A stretch of 64,000 nt of DNA from Arsenophonus endosymbiont of Aphis craccivora (GTDB taxonomy: Bacteria > Pseudomonadota > Gammaproteobacteria > Enterobacterales > Enterobacteriaceae): contig NZ_CP038155.1 in NCBI RefSeq assembly GCF_013460135.1, positions 1,984,001 to 2,048,000 on the forward strand, in the 5' to 3' direction. Positions 9,989 to 20,535 of the stretch are shown here, in pieces. A program made the translations under genes and the position numbers. Each line of letters opens with the position of its first letter. Position 1 is the first letter of the stretch. Under the pieces are notes generated by a model, which was not told where the DNA came from, did no database searches, and saw only the letters and a program-made list of their open reading frames with translations.

Positions 9989-10291
9989 TTATTTTTTCTT
10001 GTGGCCGTTAACAGCATCTTTTAATCCTTGGCCGGCTTTAAATGTCGGTACCTTTGCCGCAGCTATCTTAATAGCCTTACCTGTTTGAGGATTACGTCAA
10101 GTACGTGCTGGGCGCTCTTTACTTTCAAAAGCGCCAAAGCCTATTAACTGAATTTTATCTCCTTTTTTGAGAGTTTGAGATACAATTTTGAGAAATACAT
10201 TTAACACGCTCTCAGAGACTGATTTAGCAGCCTTTGACTCTTTAGCAATTTTTTCTATTAGCTCTTTCTTTTTCACGCTTATCATCCCCAT
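9989..10291 (-). pseudogene. hupB: HU-type nucleoid protein gene with internal TGA
   Basis: The reading frame encodes an HU protein (helical dimerisation part, then GFGAFESKERPART), but a TGA at 10097-10099 falls where the conserved Gly of ART-G-RNPQTGK belongs. The same frame continues for 35 codons ([20 protein letters not shown] and on to a KKK end) to a TAA at 9989. A GGA-to-TGA change explains the stop. Translation would end at the base of the DNA-binding arm, so the product should not bind DNA normally. Start is uncertain: ATG at 10291 or 10285, or GTG at 10276, which has GGGGATGA at good spacing. The position between lon and ppiD identifies it as hupB. Confidence 0.8.
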
Positions 10292-10438
10292 TTTATTAAT
10301 TATGGATTAAACAAACATATTGCTAACGGTTCACAAAAAGATGACACCGTCGTATCAATACTACAAAAGTATGGCAAGAAAACATATTACAGCCAAATAA
10401 TTATAGATTTGTTTACTTAATTTATTTAGTAGATAAAA

Positions 10439-10472
10439 AAAACTGATAAATCATTTAAGATTTATCAGTTTT
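10439..10472 (-). terminator. Terminator after lon
   Basis: AAAACTGATAAATC and GATTTATCAGTTTT form a perfect 14-bp stem, 36 bp past the lon stop. Confidence 0.8.
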
Positions 10473-10507
10473 AAGTTTATGTAAAATTTTTAATTTAAAT
10501 CAATGTA

Positions 10508-12868
10508 TTAAGAGCATTTTTTAGTCACTATCTCCATCCCAAAGGGGGGCTTTTGTAGTGCAATAGAAAAAACCTCTTCAATGGTTTTTACCGGGTAAAT
10601 TTTTAGATCTGCGATAACATTTTGGGATATTTCTTCCAAATCTCGACGATTTTCATCTGGAATTAGCACGATTTTTATACCACCACGGTGAGCGGCTAAC
10701 AATTTTTCTTTTAAACCACCAATTGGTAATACTAATCCTCGTAATGTTATCTCACCAGTCATCGCTACGTCTGCTCGTACAGGATTACCGGTCAAACAAG
10801 AAACTAACGCTGTGCACATTGCAATTCCTGCACTGGGACCATCTTTTGGTGTTGCTCCCTCAGGTACATGCACATGAATATCCCGTTTTTCGTAGAAATC
10901 AGCATTAATACCCAGCTTTTCTGCTCGCGCCCGAACTGCAGTTAACGCCGTTTGAATAGATTCTTGCATAACCTCACCTAACGATCCGGTATAAGTGAGT
11001 TTACCTTTGCCAGGTACACAAGCGGTTTCAATAGTTAATAAATCGCCACCAACTTCTGTCCAAGCTAAACCCGTCACTTGACCGATACGATTTTCGGTAT
11101 CTGCACGACAGTAATCAACTTTACGCACACCAAGATAGTCTTTTAGATTATCTTCATTGATGACAAGGTGTTTCAATGATTTATCCATCAGTAGTGCTTT
11201 TACTGCTTTACGGCATAATTTGGAAATTTCACGTTCTAAACCACGAACACCAGCCTCTCGGGTATAATAACGAATAATACCAATAATTGCGCTATCGTCG
11301 ATCGTAAGCTCGCCTTTTTTCAATGCATTTCGCTGAATCTGTTTAGGTAACAAATGTTTTTTGGCAATATTAAGTTTTTCATCTTCGGTGTAACCTGAAA
11401 GACGAATCACTTCCATACGATCTAATAACGGTGCTGGAATGTTCATCGAATTTGAAGTCGCAACGAACATCACATCAGAAAGGTCATAATCAACTTCTAA
11501 ATAGTGATCATTAAACGCAACATTCTGTTCTGGATCAAGTACTTCAAGTAAAGCCGATGCCGGATCACCACGCATATCCGAAGACATTTTGTCAATTTCA
11601 TCTAACAAAAATAAGGGGTTCTTAACACCCACTTTTGCCATTTTTTGAATAAGTTTCCCGGGCATAGAGCCAATGTATGTTCGTCTATGTCCACGAATTT
11701 CTGCTTCATCACGGACACCACCAAGTGCCATACGAATATATTTACGCCCTGTCGCTTTAGCAATTGATTGACCTAATGATGTTTTACCAACACCAGGCGG
11801 TCCGACCAAACATAAAATTGGCCCTTTAATTTTACTCACGCGACTTTGCACAGCTAAGTATTCAAGAATACGTTCCTTAACACGTTCTAAACCATAATGA
11901 TCGCTATCCAGTGTTTCCTGAGCTTTCAGCAAATCTTTTTTAACTTTACTACGAGCATTCCACGGGACCTGCACCATCCAATCAATATAGCTCCGTAAAA
12001 CTGTAGCTTCAGCAGACATAGGTGACATCATTTTCAATTTTTGTAATTCTGCTTCCGCTTTTTGCCGAGCTTCCTTAGGCATTTTAACTTCTTCGATTTT
12101 GCGCTTGAACATTTCATATTCATCAGGCGCGTCTTCCATCTCACCTAATTCTTTCTGAATTGCTTTCATCTGCTCATTCAAATAGTATTCGCGCTGACTT
12201 TTCTCCATCTGCTTTTTAACGCGATTACGAATACGTTTTTCAACCTGCAGTAAATCAATTTCAGACTCCATCATTGCCATCAAATATTCAAGCCGCTCAA
12301 CCACATCAGCCATTTCTAATACACGCTGTTTATCCACTAGTTTTAACGGCATATGAGAAGCGATTGTATCAGCCAATTTGTCCGATTGTTCAATAGAATG
12401 CAATGATGTTAATACTTCAGGTGGGATCTTTTTATTCAGTTTAATATAGCCTTCAAACTGATTAATGGTTGTCCGATTTAAGACTTCTTGCTCTTTTTCA
12501 TCAACAGTCGGAGAACTAAAATACTCAGCCTGGGCAATGAAATATTCTCCATTATCTGTTAGCATAGTGATTTTTGCACGACGCAGACCTTCAACTAAGA
12601 CTTTAACCGTACCATCTGGTAGTTTTAGCATCTGCAAAACAGAAGCAACTGTCCCTACAGAGAAAAGATCATTTAAACCTGGCTCATCAGTCGATGCTTC
12701 TTTTTGAGCCACCAACATGACCTGTTTATTCTGATCCATTGCAGCTTCAAGACAGTGAATCGATTTCTCGCGGCCAACAAACAATGGGATCACCATATGT
12801 GGATAAACCACGACATCTCGCAGAGGCAGTACAGGAATTTCAATGCGTTCTGAACGCTCAAGATTCAT
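10508..12868 (-). CDS. lon: ATP-dependent Lon protease
   Basis: 786 aa (E. coli 784). Cytosolic hexameric AAA+ serine protease that degrades misfolded and short-lived regulatory proteins. The N-terminal substrate domain spans about 1-300. The AAA+ module has Walker A GPPGVGKTSLGQ and Walker B FLLDEIDKM. The C-terminal protease domain has the catalytic Ser in PKDGPSAGIAM and the Lys in GGLKEKLLAAHRGG. Start ATG has GAGAGA upstream. It lies 191 bp downstream of clpX in the conserved tig-clpP-clpX-lon order. Intact. Confidence 0.98.
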   Translation of the reverse strand: MNLERSERIEIPVLPLRDVVVYPHMVIPLFVGREKSIHCLEAAMDQNKQVMLVAQKEASTDEPGLNDLFSVGTVASVLQMLKLPDGTVKVLVEGLRRAKITMLTDNGEYFIAQAEYFSSPTVDEKEQEVLNRTTINQFEGYIKLNKKIPPEVLTSLHSIEQSDKLADTIASHMPLKLVDKQRVLEMADVVERLEYLMAMMESEIDLLQVEKRIRNRVKKQMEKSQREYYLNEQMKAIQKELGEMEDAPDEYEMFKRKIEEVKMPKEARQKAEAELQKLKMMSPMSAEATVLRSYIDWMVQVPWNARSKVKKDLLKAQETLDSDHYGLERVKERILEYLAVQSRVSKIKGPILCLVGPPGVGKTSLGQSIAKATGRKYIRMALGGVRDEAEIRGHRRTYIGSMPGKLIQKMAKVGVKNPLFLLDEIDKMSSDMRGDPASALLEVLDPEQNVAFNDHYLEVDYDLSDVMFVATSNSMNIPAPLLDRMEVIRLSGYTEDEKLNIAKKHLLPKQIQRNALKKGELTIDDSAIIGIIRYYTREAGVRGLEREISKLCRKAVKALLMDKSLKHLVINEDNLKDYLGVRKVDYCRADTENRIGQVTGLAWTEVGGDLLTIETACVPGKGKLTYTGSLGEVMQESIQTALTAVRARAEKLGINADFYEKRDIHVHVPEGATPKDGPSAGIAMCTALVSCLTGNPVRADVAMTGEITLRGLVLPIGGLKEKLLAAHRGGIKIVLIPDENRRDLEEISQNVIADLKIYPVKTIEEVFSIALQKPPFGMEIVTKKCS

Positions 12869-12999
12869 AAGGTTCTCTCTTCGTTTAGCTTATGCCAATT
12901 TTAGGGTTTCCTTAAAAATTTTGAGAAACCTCAGTTTAAATATCGAGTTACATGGGGACAAAATTTTGATATTCAATAGCCTGATTCGGTATTAAACAC

Positions 13000-13024
13000 A
13001 AAATGAGGGGAAAACCCTCATTTT
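13000..13024 (-). terminator. Terminator after clpX
   Basis: AAAATGAGGG and CCCTCATTTT form a stem just past the clpX stop; on the minus strand it ends in a T tract. Confidence 0.8.
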
Positions 13025-13059
13025 GCATTACACAATTCAACTAAGAAAAGCATTAAGAT

Positions 13060-14346
13060 TTATTTTTCACCTGATGCTTGTATATCAGGTTGACTATAAA
13101 TCACTAAAGGTTCTGATTGACCGGCAACCACCATTTCATCAATCACTACCTTCTCAACATGATCCATTGATGGCAAATCATACATAGTTTCTAGCAAAGC
13201 GCCTTCCACAATAGAACGCAAACCACGTGCTCCGGTTTTCCTCGACATGGCTTTTTTCGCAATTGCTTTCAATGCTTCTTCACGAAACTCAAGATTAACG
13301 CCTTCAAGTTCAAAAAGTGCTTCATATTGTTTAGTCAACGCATTTTTAGGCTCTTTCAGAATCTGAATTAATGCTTCTTCACTTAATTCGCCTAAAGTAG
13401 CTACGACAGGTAAACGACCAATAAATTCAGGAATCAAACCAAACTTAATTAAATCTTCTGGTTCCACTTGAGAAAGTAACTCACCTTCAGTCGCTCGCTC
13501 GGATTCGCTTTTGACCTCAGCAGAGAAACCAATACCTGAACGTGTATTTAACCGTTGGCCAATCACTTTATCAAGACCTGCGAATGCACCACCACAAATA
13601 AATAGAATTTTAGAAGTATCGACTTGCAAAAATTCCTGTTGTGGATGTTTACGGCCTCCTTGAGGTGGCACTGCTGCAATGGTACCTTCAATAAGTTTAA
13701 GTAAAGCTTGCTGAACGCCTTCACCTGAAACATCGCGTGTAATTGAAGGGTTGTCAGATTTACGGGATATTTTATCAATTTCGTCAATATAGACGATACC
13801 ACGCTGTGCTTTCTCTACATCATAGTCGCATTTTTGTAGAAGTTTCTGAATAATATTTTCTACATCTTCTCCAACATAACCGGCTTCCGTTAATGTTGTC
13901 GCATCAGCCATGGTAAATGGTACATCCAGGTAACGAGCCAAAGTTTCAGCTAATAGTGTCTTACCACTGCCCGTCGGCCCAATAAGCAAAATATTACTTT
14001 TACCTAGCTCTACCCCTTCACCATTCATCCCTTCGTTAGAAATATTACGTAGGCGTTTATAATGGTTATAAACGGCTACCGCCAATACTTTCTTGGCATT
14101 TTCCTGGCCAATAACATAATCATCAAGATGATAACGAATTTCATGGGGTGTCGGTAATGCGCTGCGCTCACGATGTGGTGCAATCTCTTTAACTTCTTCT
14201 CGAATAATATCGTTACAGAGCTCAACACACTCATCACAGATATAAACTGACGGACCAGCAATTAACTTACGAACTTCATGCTGGCTTTTTCCGCAGAAGG
14301 AGCAGTACAGCAACTTTCCTGAACTCTCTTTGCGTTTATCTGTCAT
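13060..14346 (-). CDS. clpX: ClpX, ATPase and unfoldase of the ClpXP protease
   Basis: 428 aa (E. coli 424). Recognises substrates such as SsrA-tagged proteins and feeds them to ClpP. The N-terminal zinc domain has two Cys pairs (CSFCGKS and CDECVELC). Walker A is GPTGSGKT, Walker [10 protein letters not shown], the pore loop GYVGED, an RKH loop is in GGRKHPQQ, and the ClpP-docking IGF loop is in [14 protein letters not shown] ribosome site precedes the ATG. It lies 116 bp after clpP on the same strand. No lesion. Confidence 0.98.
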   Translation of the reverse strand: MTDKRKESSGKLLYCSFCGKSQHEVRKLIAGPSVYICDECVELCNDIIREEVKEIAPHRERSALPTPHEIRYHLDDYVIGQENAKKVLAVAVYNHYKRLRNISNEGMNGEGVELGKSNILLIGPTGSGKTLLAETLARYLDVPFTMADATTLTEAGYVGEDVENIIQKLLQKCDYDVEKAQRGIVYIDEIDKISRKSDNPSITRDVSGEGVQQALLKLIEGTIAAVPPQGGRKHPQQEFLQVDTSKILFICGGAFAGLDKVIGQRLNTRSGIGFSAEVKSESERATEGELLSQVEPEDLIKFGLIPEFIGRLPVVATLGELSEEALIQILKEPKNALTKQYEALFELEGVNLEFREEALKAIAKKAMSRKTGARGLRSIVEGALLETMYDLPSMDHVEKVVIDEMVVAGQSEPLVIYSQPDIQASGEK

Positions 14347-14462
14347 TCAGATAACCTCACTTTTTTAACCATCACCCTAATTTCAACAAAGATGGTAACA
14401 GAAAACTGTTACTAATTAATCATGGATATAACTATATCAGGCATGCCATACATTTATGTAAA

Positions 14463-15086
14463 TTAATTACGATTAGTATAAATTTTATCTACCACACCAT
14501 AACTAACTGCTTCCTCTGCAGATAAAAAACGATCCCGTTCGGTATCGTTCTCAATCTCTTTTATTTGTTTACCCGTATGTTTAGCCATTAATTCATTCAT
14601 ACGCGATTTAATTTTTAAAATTTCTTTGGCGTGAATTTCGATATCCGACGCTTGTCCTTGAAATCCGCCTAAAGGTTGGTGGATCATGACACGAGAATTG
14701 GGCAAACAATAACGTTTTCCTTTAGTACCGGCGGTAAGCAAAAAAGCTCCCATCGAACACGCTTGCCCCATACAAATTGTACTAACGTCAGGTTTAATAA
14801 ATTGCATCGTGTCATAAATTGACATACCTGCCGTAATGACGCCACCCGGTGAATTAATATAAAGATGAATGTCTTTATCAGGGTTTTCAGCTTCTAAAAA
14901 CAGCATTTGAGCAACCACTAAATTTGCCATGTGATCTTCGACCTGACCTGTTAAAAAAATAATTCTTTCTTTTAGTAGGCGCGAATAAATATCATAAGAA
15001 CGTTCACCGCGTGAAGTCTGCTCGATTACCATTGGCACCAATGCCATATGCGGCGCAAGTTGATCTTGATTGTTATGATATGACAT
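14463..15086 (-). CDS. clpP: ClpP proteolytic subunit
   Basis: 207 aa, the E. coli length, when started at the second ATG (15086), which has AGGAG at 6-nt spacing; the ATG at 15092 directly abuts the ribosome site. Serine protease forming the tetradecameric chamber used by ClpX and ClpA. The catalytic triad is Ser111 (GQACSMGAF), His136 (MIHQPLGG) and Asp185 (DTERDRF). Residue 110 is Cys rather than the usual Ala next to the nucleophile, probably tolerated. Between tig and clpX, as in most proteobacteria. Confidence 0.97.
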   Translation of the reverse strand: MSYHNNQDQLAPHMALVPMVIEQTSRGERSYDIYSRLLKERIIFLTGQVEDHMANLVVAQMLFLEAENPDKDIHLYINSPGGVITAGMSIYDTMQFIKPDVSTICMGQACSMGAFLLTAGTKGKRYCLPNSRVMIHQPLGGFQGQASDIEIHAKEILKIKSRMNELMAKHTGKQIKEIENDTERDRFLSAEEAVSYGVVDKIYTNRN

Positions 15087-15247
15087 TTCCATCTCCTAAT
15101 TAAACGCTTTATGGTGCCCAATCTATCTAATTCTACTCGAGATAAATAAGAATGACTATAATTACAAACTTAACCATTATTCATAAAGGGATATTCGCCT
15201 TTATGAAGAAAGTCATACAACAATATAGAAAATTATTTGGGGTTATT

Positions 15248-15275
15248 CTTTTCTTTTTTCAAGAAAAAAGAAAAG
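15248..15275. repeat. A/T palindrome upstream of clpP
   Basis: CTTTTCTTTTTT, CAAG loop, AAAAAAGAAAAG: a perfect inverted repeat of purine/pyrimidine strands in the clpP leader, next to the tig terminator. Could be a weak terminator or leader hairpin. Confidence 0.5.
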
Positions 15276-15289
15276 TTTTTTAACGATAA

Positions 15290-15318
15290 AAAACCCGTAG
15301 CATAAAACCACGGGTTTT
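15290..15318 (-). terminator. Terminator after tig
   Basis: AAAACCCGT and ACGGGTTTT form a stem 37 bp past the tig stop, with a T run on the minus strand. Confidence 0.8.
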
Positions 15319-15354
15319 CACAAAACCAGATAATAGCATTTCACTACTCAGCAA

Positions 15355-16659
15355 TTACCTCATCTGAGCCTGATTCATTAACTCTTGGAATTGAGTTTCT
15401 TTATCTGTTACTTCCGCTTTTTCTAATAATATTTCAATGGCTTGTTCTTCTAGCGCCAAATTACGGACACTATCCATTAACTCTTTATTTTTGCTATAGT
15501 ATTCGATCACTTCAGTGGGATCTTCATAAGCTGAAGCCATCTCTTCAATCAGTGACTTTACACGAACATCATCTGCAGTTAGCGAGTTTTTATTGATAAC
15601 TTCACCTAATAATAAACCAACAATAACGCGATGTTTAGCTTGCTCTTCAAATATTTCACGTGGTAATTCTAACGCTTGTTTTTCGTTGCCACCAAAACGT
15701 TGTGCAGCTTGTCGACGTAGTACATTTATTTCACTGTCAACAACAGCAATAGGCACCTCAATTTCGTTTTCCTTAACTAAACCATCAAGTACTTGCGTCT
15801 TAATTCGATTACGAACAGCTGTTTTTAGTTCACGTTCCATATTTTTGCGTACTTCTGCACGTAAACTCTCCATCGAACCGTCAGGAACACCAAATTGTTT
15901 GATAAATTCTTCAGTCAGTTCTGGTAATACACGTTGTTCCACTTTCTTCAAAGTGCTAGCAAAGTTAGCCGCTTTACCTTTTAAATTTTCTGCGTGATAA
16001 TCGGCTGGAAAATTGACATCAATAGTAAATTCTTCACCTTCCTGATGACCCATAATACCATCTTCAAAACCAGGTATCATACGACCTTCACCCATTACCA
16101 GCACAAAATCGTTCGCATTACCCCCTTCGAACACTTCACCATCAATTGTGCCTTTAAAATCGATAGTCACTCGCGAATCTGCAGCAACTTTTTCTTTTAT
16201 CTCTTGCCAAGTAGCTTGTTGCTTGCGTAATGTTTCCAGCATGGTGTCAACATCTTCATCTTTTACCGCAACAATAGGTTTTTCAACCTTGATATTTTCT
16301 AAACCCTTTAACTCAATTTCTGGATAGACTTCGAATTCAACGGTATAGGTAAAATCTTCACCAGTTTTAAATTGTTTAGGTTGATATTTTGGTGCCCCAG
16401 CTGGATTAATTTTTTGTTCTATGATTGCGCTGACAAAATTACGCTGCATTATATCGCCCAGCACGTCCTGCAATACAGAAGTACCATAACGTTGTTTAAC
16501 GATATTCATTGGCACTTTGCCTTTACGAAAACCATCAATGCGCACTTTTTTTGACACATTAATTAATTCACTATTCACCGCTTTTTCAATATCAGCATTC
16601 GGAACGGTAATTGTTACACGACGCCCCAGGTCTTGAGTTGTTTCAACAGAAACTTGCAT
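15355..16659 (-). CDS. tig: Trigger factor, ribosome-bound chaperone
   Basis: 434 aa (E. coli 432). First chaperone to meet nascent chains at the ribosome exit. The ribosome-binding signature is [17 protein letters not shown] (about residues 43-60), followed by an FKBP-type prolyl isomerase domain (about 150-245, with [17 protein letters not shown]) and a helical C-terminal cradle. A GAGGT ribosome site precedes the ATG. Upstream of clpP-clpX-lon on the same strand. Intact. Confidence 0.98.
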   Translation of the reverse strand: MQVSVETTQDLGRRVTITVPNADIEKAVNSELINVSKKVRIDGFRKGKVPMNIVKQRYGTSVLQDVLGDIMQRNFVSAIIEQKINPAGAPKYQPKQFKTGEDFTYTVEFEVYPEIELKGLENIKVEKPIVAVKDEDVDTMLETLRKQQATWQEIKEKVAADSRVTIDFKGTIDGEVFEGGNANDFVLVMGEGRMIPGFEDGIMGHQEGEEFTIDVNFPADYHAENLKGKAANFASTLKKVEQRVLPELTEEFIKQFGVPDGSMESLRAEVRKNMERELKTAVRNRIKTQVLDGLVKENEIEVPIAVVDSEINVLRRQAAQRFGGNEKQALELPREIFEEQAKHRVIVGLLLGEVINKNSLTADDVRVKSLIEEMASAYEDPTEVIEYYSKNKELMDSVRNLALEEQAIEILLEKAEVTDKETQFQELMNQAQMR

Positions 16660-17019
16660 CTTGTTACCTCAAAAGAATCTTAGTACTCGGACAACTCCAG
16701 AGTGAATGTTATCAGACATCTCCTGATAACATACTGCTCCCCAAACCCAGGTTTACCCTCTATTTTTGAGGCTCCCTGTTAAGTAGAAGCGTTCCGAAAC
16801 CTTATAGAAAATTAGACGGGACATTATACAGATGCATATGCGGTGAGTCGAGCAAAGGTGAATAATAAATAGTAAACGTTCTAAATACTGGCTTTTGTAG
16901 CAAAATTGATATGACTAACACGGTAAGATATAACGATAAAAATATTTTATAACAGCAATTACTGCTAAATAATATCTGGTTAAGTCAGCATAATTATCTA
17001 TTTCTTAACCTCGATTGAC
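16660..17019. other. tig upstream region, no gene seen
   Basis: About 360 bp between tig and bolA, both on the minus strand. It should hold the tig promoter; E. coli has a long spacer at the same place. No ORF is supported. Confidence 0.5.
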
Positions 17020-17346
17020 CTACTCTCCACCACGGCAAGCTGGTGAAGAAAAAGCCTGCTGTTGGCGCTGTTGCCACTCAGTTGGGTTATAAGTATGTAA
17101 TGCCAATGCATGAACACTATTAGATAATTCATCTGCTAATAATTGATAAACAGCTCGGTGACGAGCAACCATCCTTTGTGCTGCAAATTTTTCTGTCACT
17201 AAAATAACTTTAAAGTGACTTTCCGTACCTGGCGAAACATTATGTTGATCACTTTCATCTAATACAATCAAATATACCGGTGAAAAAGCGTATTCCAGTT
17301 TTTCTTCAATTTGCTTACACATGGTTTGCATAGGTTTAGTTACCAT
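17020..17346 (-). CDS. bolA: BolA family morphology and stress regulator
   Basis: 108 aa (E. coli 105). Cytosolic protein with a class II KH-like fold that pairs with monothiol glutaredoxins and acts in stress morphology and Fe-S handling. Family features are ESHFKVILVTEKF, the RHRAVYQLLADEL helix and the conserved VHALALHTYNPTEW. No strong ribosome site is seen upstream of 17346; an internal ATG at 17322 (MCKQIEEKL) would give the alignment start of E. coli BolA. Lies upstream of tig, as in enterics. Confidence 0.93.
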   Translation of the reverse strand: MVTKPMQTMCKQIEEKLEYAFSPVYLIVLDESDQHNVSPGTESHFKVILVTEKFAAQRMVARHRAVYQLLADELSNSVHALALHTYNPTEWQQRQQQAFSSPACRGGE

Positions 17347-17571
17347 ATTAATAGACTCTGTCGACTTAATTTACTAAGTAAATATATATGCCAGCAAAAA
17401 TGATTAATCTGTTTTTTATTATGACTCACTACGATTTATCCAATATCGGTTAGAAATAGGATTAGATATTACTAAATTACGATTAAAGCATAATCCAGAC
17501 CAATTTTTTAGTAGGTTTCTTCACCAAATGCCGATAACTTTCTGGCATACTAACAGTAAAATACCAAAGTA

Positions 17572-17580
17572 TGGTAACGA
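17572..17580. repeat. 9-bp target duplication (left) of IS copy 4
   Basis: TGGTAACGA, repeated exactly at 18636-18644. Confidence 0.9.
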
Positions 17581-18635
17581 GGCTTTGTTGAATAAATCAG
17601 AATTAGCCGCCAGGATGGCTCCCTCTGCTACAGCTGTTATCCGATCCTGACGCTGTGTGGCATACCCAACAACGTCATACGGTTCAGCGCTTTGACCATC
17701 GCCATTGCTTCACCTACCTGAGCCTCATAGTCACGCAGCCTCAGATGGCCACCCAGCAAAGTTTTTATGCGGAACATCGCTGTTTCTGCCACTGAACGCC
17801 GGTGATAACCCACTTTCTTTTTCCACATATCATTACTCCTGCTCAGACGCTGATTCGCCACCGCATGGTTACGTTCATGGTACTTGTCCGGCCAGTATTT
17901 CGCTCCGCTTCGCGGCGGGATAAGGGGCCTGATTTTCTTTCTTAGCAACGCGTCGTGGCAGTAACAGGCGTCATAAGCACCGTCTGCTGACACTTCCGTG
18001 ATTTTCCGGTGGGTTTGGTTAATCAGGCCCGGCAGTGCCTGCGCATCTGTCGTTCCGCTTAGCGATAAGTCGGCACAGATAATCTCATGAGTCACACTGT
18101 CTGCTGCCAGATGAAGCTTGCGCCACACTCTTCGTCTGTCAGCCCCATGCTGCCTGACTTTCCTTTCACCTTCGCCAAAGACCTTCAGACCGGTACTGTC
18201 GATGACCAGATGCGAGATTTCACCACGCGTTGGCGTTTTTATGCTGATGTTGACGCTCTTTGCTCGTCTGCTGACCAGCGAGTAGTCCGGACAGCACAGC
18301 GGCTAAGACATGAGTTTAAAAATCGAATCAACGAAGCCCTGTAATGCCAGGAGCGACAGGTTAAACACACGCTTCATCATCAGGACAGTGGTAACAGCCA
18401 TATCGCTGTAGTAAAGCGGCCGGCCACGACCTTCAGGCGAAGAACTGTCAGTCCATCCAGCGATGGCCGACTCATCAAGCCAGACCGTCAGGGAACCGCG
18501 TTGTCTGAGTGCCTTGTTGTACGCGGGCCAGTTGGTAATTTTAAACTTTTGCTTTGCCATGGGGACCTGATGTTGAAACGAATTTAGCGATCAGCTCCGC
18601 CAATCACCTAAAAGTTCGATTTATTCAACAAAGCC
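17581..18635 (-). mobile_element. IS903-group element, copy 4
   Basis: Full 1055-bp copy with a perfect 9-bp duplication, inserted in the bolA-yajG intergenic region. A genuine transposition scar even though its own transposase gene has a stop, so either it was moved in trans or the stop arrived later. Confidence 0.97.
17637..18560 (-). pseudogene. Transposase of IS copy 4, codon-86 stop
   Basis: TTG to TAG at codon 86 (18303-18305) splits the 307-codon frame before any catalytic residue. The same stop occurs in copies 6 and 12. Other variants are Leu71 (shared with copy 5), Arg133 (copies 9 and 12) and Thr188 (copy 8). Confidence 0.95.
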
Positions 18636-18644
18636 TGGTAACGA
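18636..18644. repeat. 9-bp target duplication (right) of IS copy 4
   Basis: TGGTAACGA, identical to 17572-17580. Confidence 0.9.
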
Positions 18645-18679
18645 TTAAATCAAGTAATACCAAAATAGGTTGAGAAAAC

Positions 18680-19257
18680 ATGTTAAAAAATACCTTTCAT
18701 CTAATCATTGCTCTGTTAATCTCATTGAGTTTAATAGGATGTGTTGCCCCAAGTAACACCCTGTCTATCGAGCCAAATATTAGCCTGCCAACTCAAGATC
18801 CAACCATAAGAGCAGTTTCAATAAATATTACTAGCATTGATAAAAGAAGCTCAACGGCACTTGCCGAAGTTAATCGTAATGCAGCACTAGCGGTATTAAA
18901 ACCCTCTCGCGATTTATGCTATCTTTTACAAGAAGCATTAGAAAAACAGATGATCGTCAGAGGTTATACACAGTCAGTGCTCCGGCTAATATTAATTTAC
19001 AAATTGCGCTAAATAAGCTGTATGCCGATTTACAAGAAGGCAGCTTACGTCATAATATCACTGTCTATGTTGCGATTAGTGTCGTAGCTATGGCATCTAA
19101 TGTGTCAACCAGTACGCGTAGCTATAATGAACAAGGGCCTCTTGATGCTAGTAACGAAAAAATTGCTTCAGCTATCAATAAAGCGTTAACCGACATTATT
19201 GCTGATATGGCTAATGATCCTGAAACAAGCCAGTTTATAAAACAAAACGCACAATGA
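18680..19257 (+). pseudogene. yajG: YajG-family lipoprotein gene, frameshifted
   Basis: Encodes an outer-membrane-type lipoprotein of unknown function with signal peptide and lipobox (SLIGC) and YajG features such as LLQEALEKQM and DIIADMANDPETSQFIKQNA. A 2-bp insertion around 18965-18972 (TATACACAG where TATACAG is expected) breaks the frame after RGYT. Removing it restores a 192-codon gene, the E. coli length. It is followed by ampG, as in E. coli. Confidence 0.88.
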
Positions 19258-19330
19258 ATTTTTCAGCGTGTTAAGTGAGAGTGCTGCCAGGAATAGCTCT
19301 GTCTGACAATAACAGAGCAACAGGACGACT

Positions 19331-20535
19331 ATGAAAAAAAACTACCTGACCGTTTTTACCCAACATCGTTCCCGATGTGCTGCTTTTGCTAGGTTTTGGT
19401 CAGGGTTACCGCTGGCACTTACCGCAAGTACTTTGCAAGCCTGGTTAACCGTAGAAAATATTGAGATTAAAACGATCGGTTTTTTTTCATTAGTCGGCCA
19501 GGCTTATGTATTAAAGTTTCTTTGGTCACCATTAATGGATCGCTACACCCTGCCCTGGCTAGGTCATCGGCGTGGTTGGTTATTAACCACTCAGATTTTA
19601 CTGATTATCAGCATTGCGGCGATGGGGTTTATCGATCCCAAAGAGCATCTTTGGTGGTTGGCAGCTGCTACGGTGCTGGTCGCTTTCTGTTCCGCCTCAC
19701 AAGATATTGTTTTTGATGCTTATAAAACCCGATTTATTGTCAACAGAAGAGCGCGGCGCCGGCGCGGCAATATCCGTTATGGTTTATCGTATTAGTATGT
19801 TGGTTTCAGGCGGATTGGCTTTATGGTTGGTCGACCATTTTGTTACTTGGCAGCAACTCTATCTACTGATGGCCAGCCTAATGCTAATTGGTGTCAATGC
19901 AACACTGTCCGCTAAAGAACCACTAATAAAATCGCCACCACCCAAAACAATGTATGAAGCTATCTATGAACCCTTTGTCGAATTTTTTAGTCGTAATAAT
20001 GACTGGATCACCTTGTTATTGATCATTTTTTATAAAATGGGTGATGCATTTGTTATGGCACTGAGTACAAATTTCCTATTAAATAAACTTGGTTTTTCGC
20101 TGGCTGAAGTTGGCACCATTAATAAAACTTTTGGACTATTTGCAACTATTCTTTGCGCTTTATATGGCGGCTATATTATGTAAAAAATGTCGTTATTTAA
20201 AGCCTTACTTATTTTCGGTATTTTACAGACTATTTCTAATTTTGATGATTGGTTTCTGGCAGTAAATCCCGCCAATATTTATACCACCAGCAGCGTTATC
20301 TTTATTGAAAATATCTTTTCTGGCATGGGCACTGCCGCTTTTGTCGCACTACTAATGACGCTTTGCAATCATTCGCTTTCTGCAACTCAATTTGCTTTAC
20401 TATCGGCCTTATCGGCTATTAGGCGGGTCTATGTTGGGCCCATAGCAAGCGTGCTAGTGAACAAATATGATTGGCCCGCTTTTTATCTGATTTCTGTCGT
20501 TATTTCATTACCGAGTATTTTTTTAATATTGATAT
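19331..20535 (+). pseudogene. ampG: AmpG muropeptide permease gene, multiply broken and IS-truncated
   Basis: AmpG imports anhydro-muropeptides for cell-wall recycling. The remnant begins MKKNYLTVFTQHRS and includes conserved TVENIEIKTIGFFSLVGQ and SATQFALLSALSA. Lesions: a pair of compensating frameshifts at about 19369-19402; a +1 in a C run near 19728 (AAAACCC) after DAYKT; an in-frame TAA near 20180 in GGYIM-stop-KMSLFKALL, where E. coli has Gln (CAA to TAA); and loss of the last roughly 100 codons at IS copy 5. No functional protein is possible. Confidence 0.92.
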
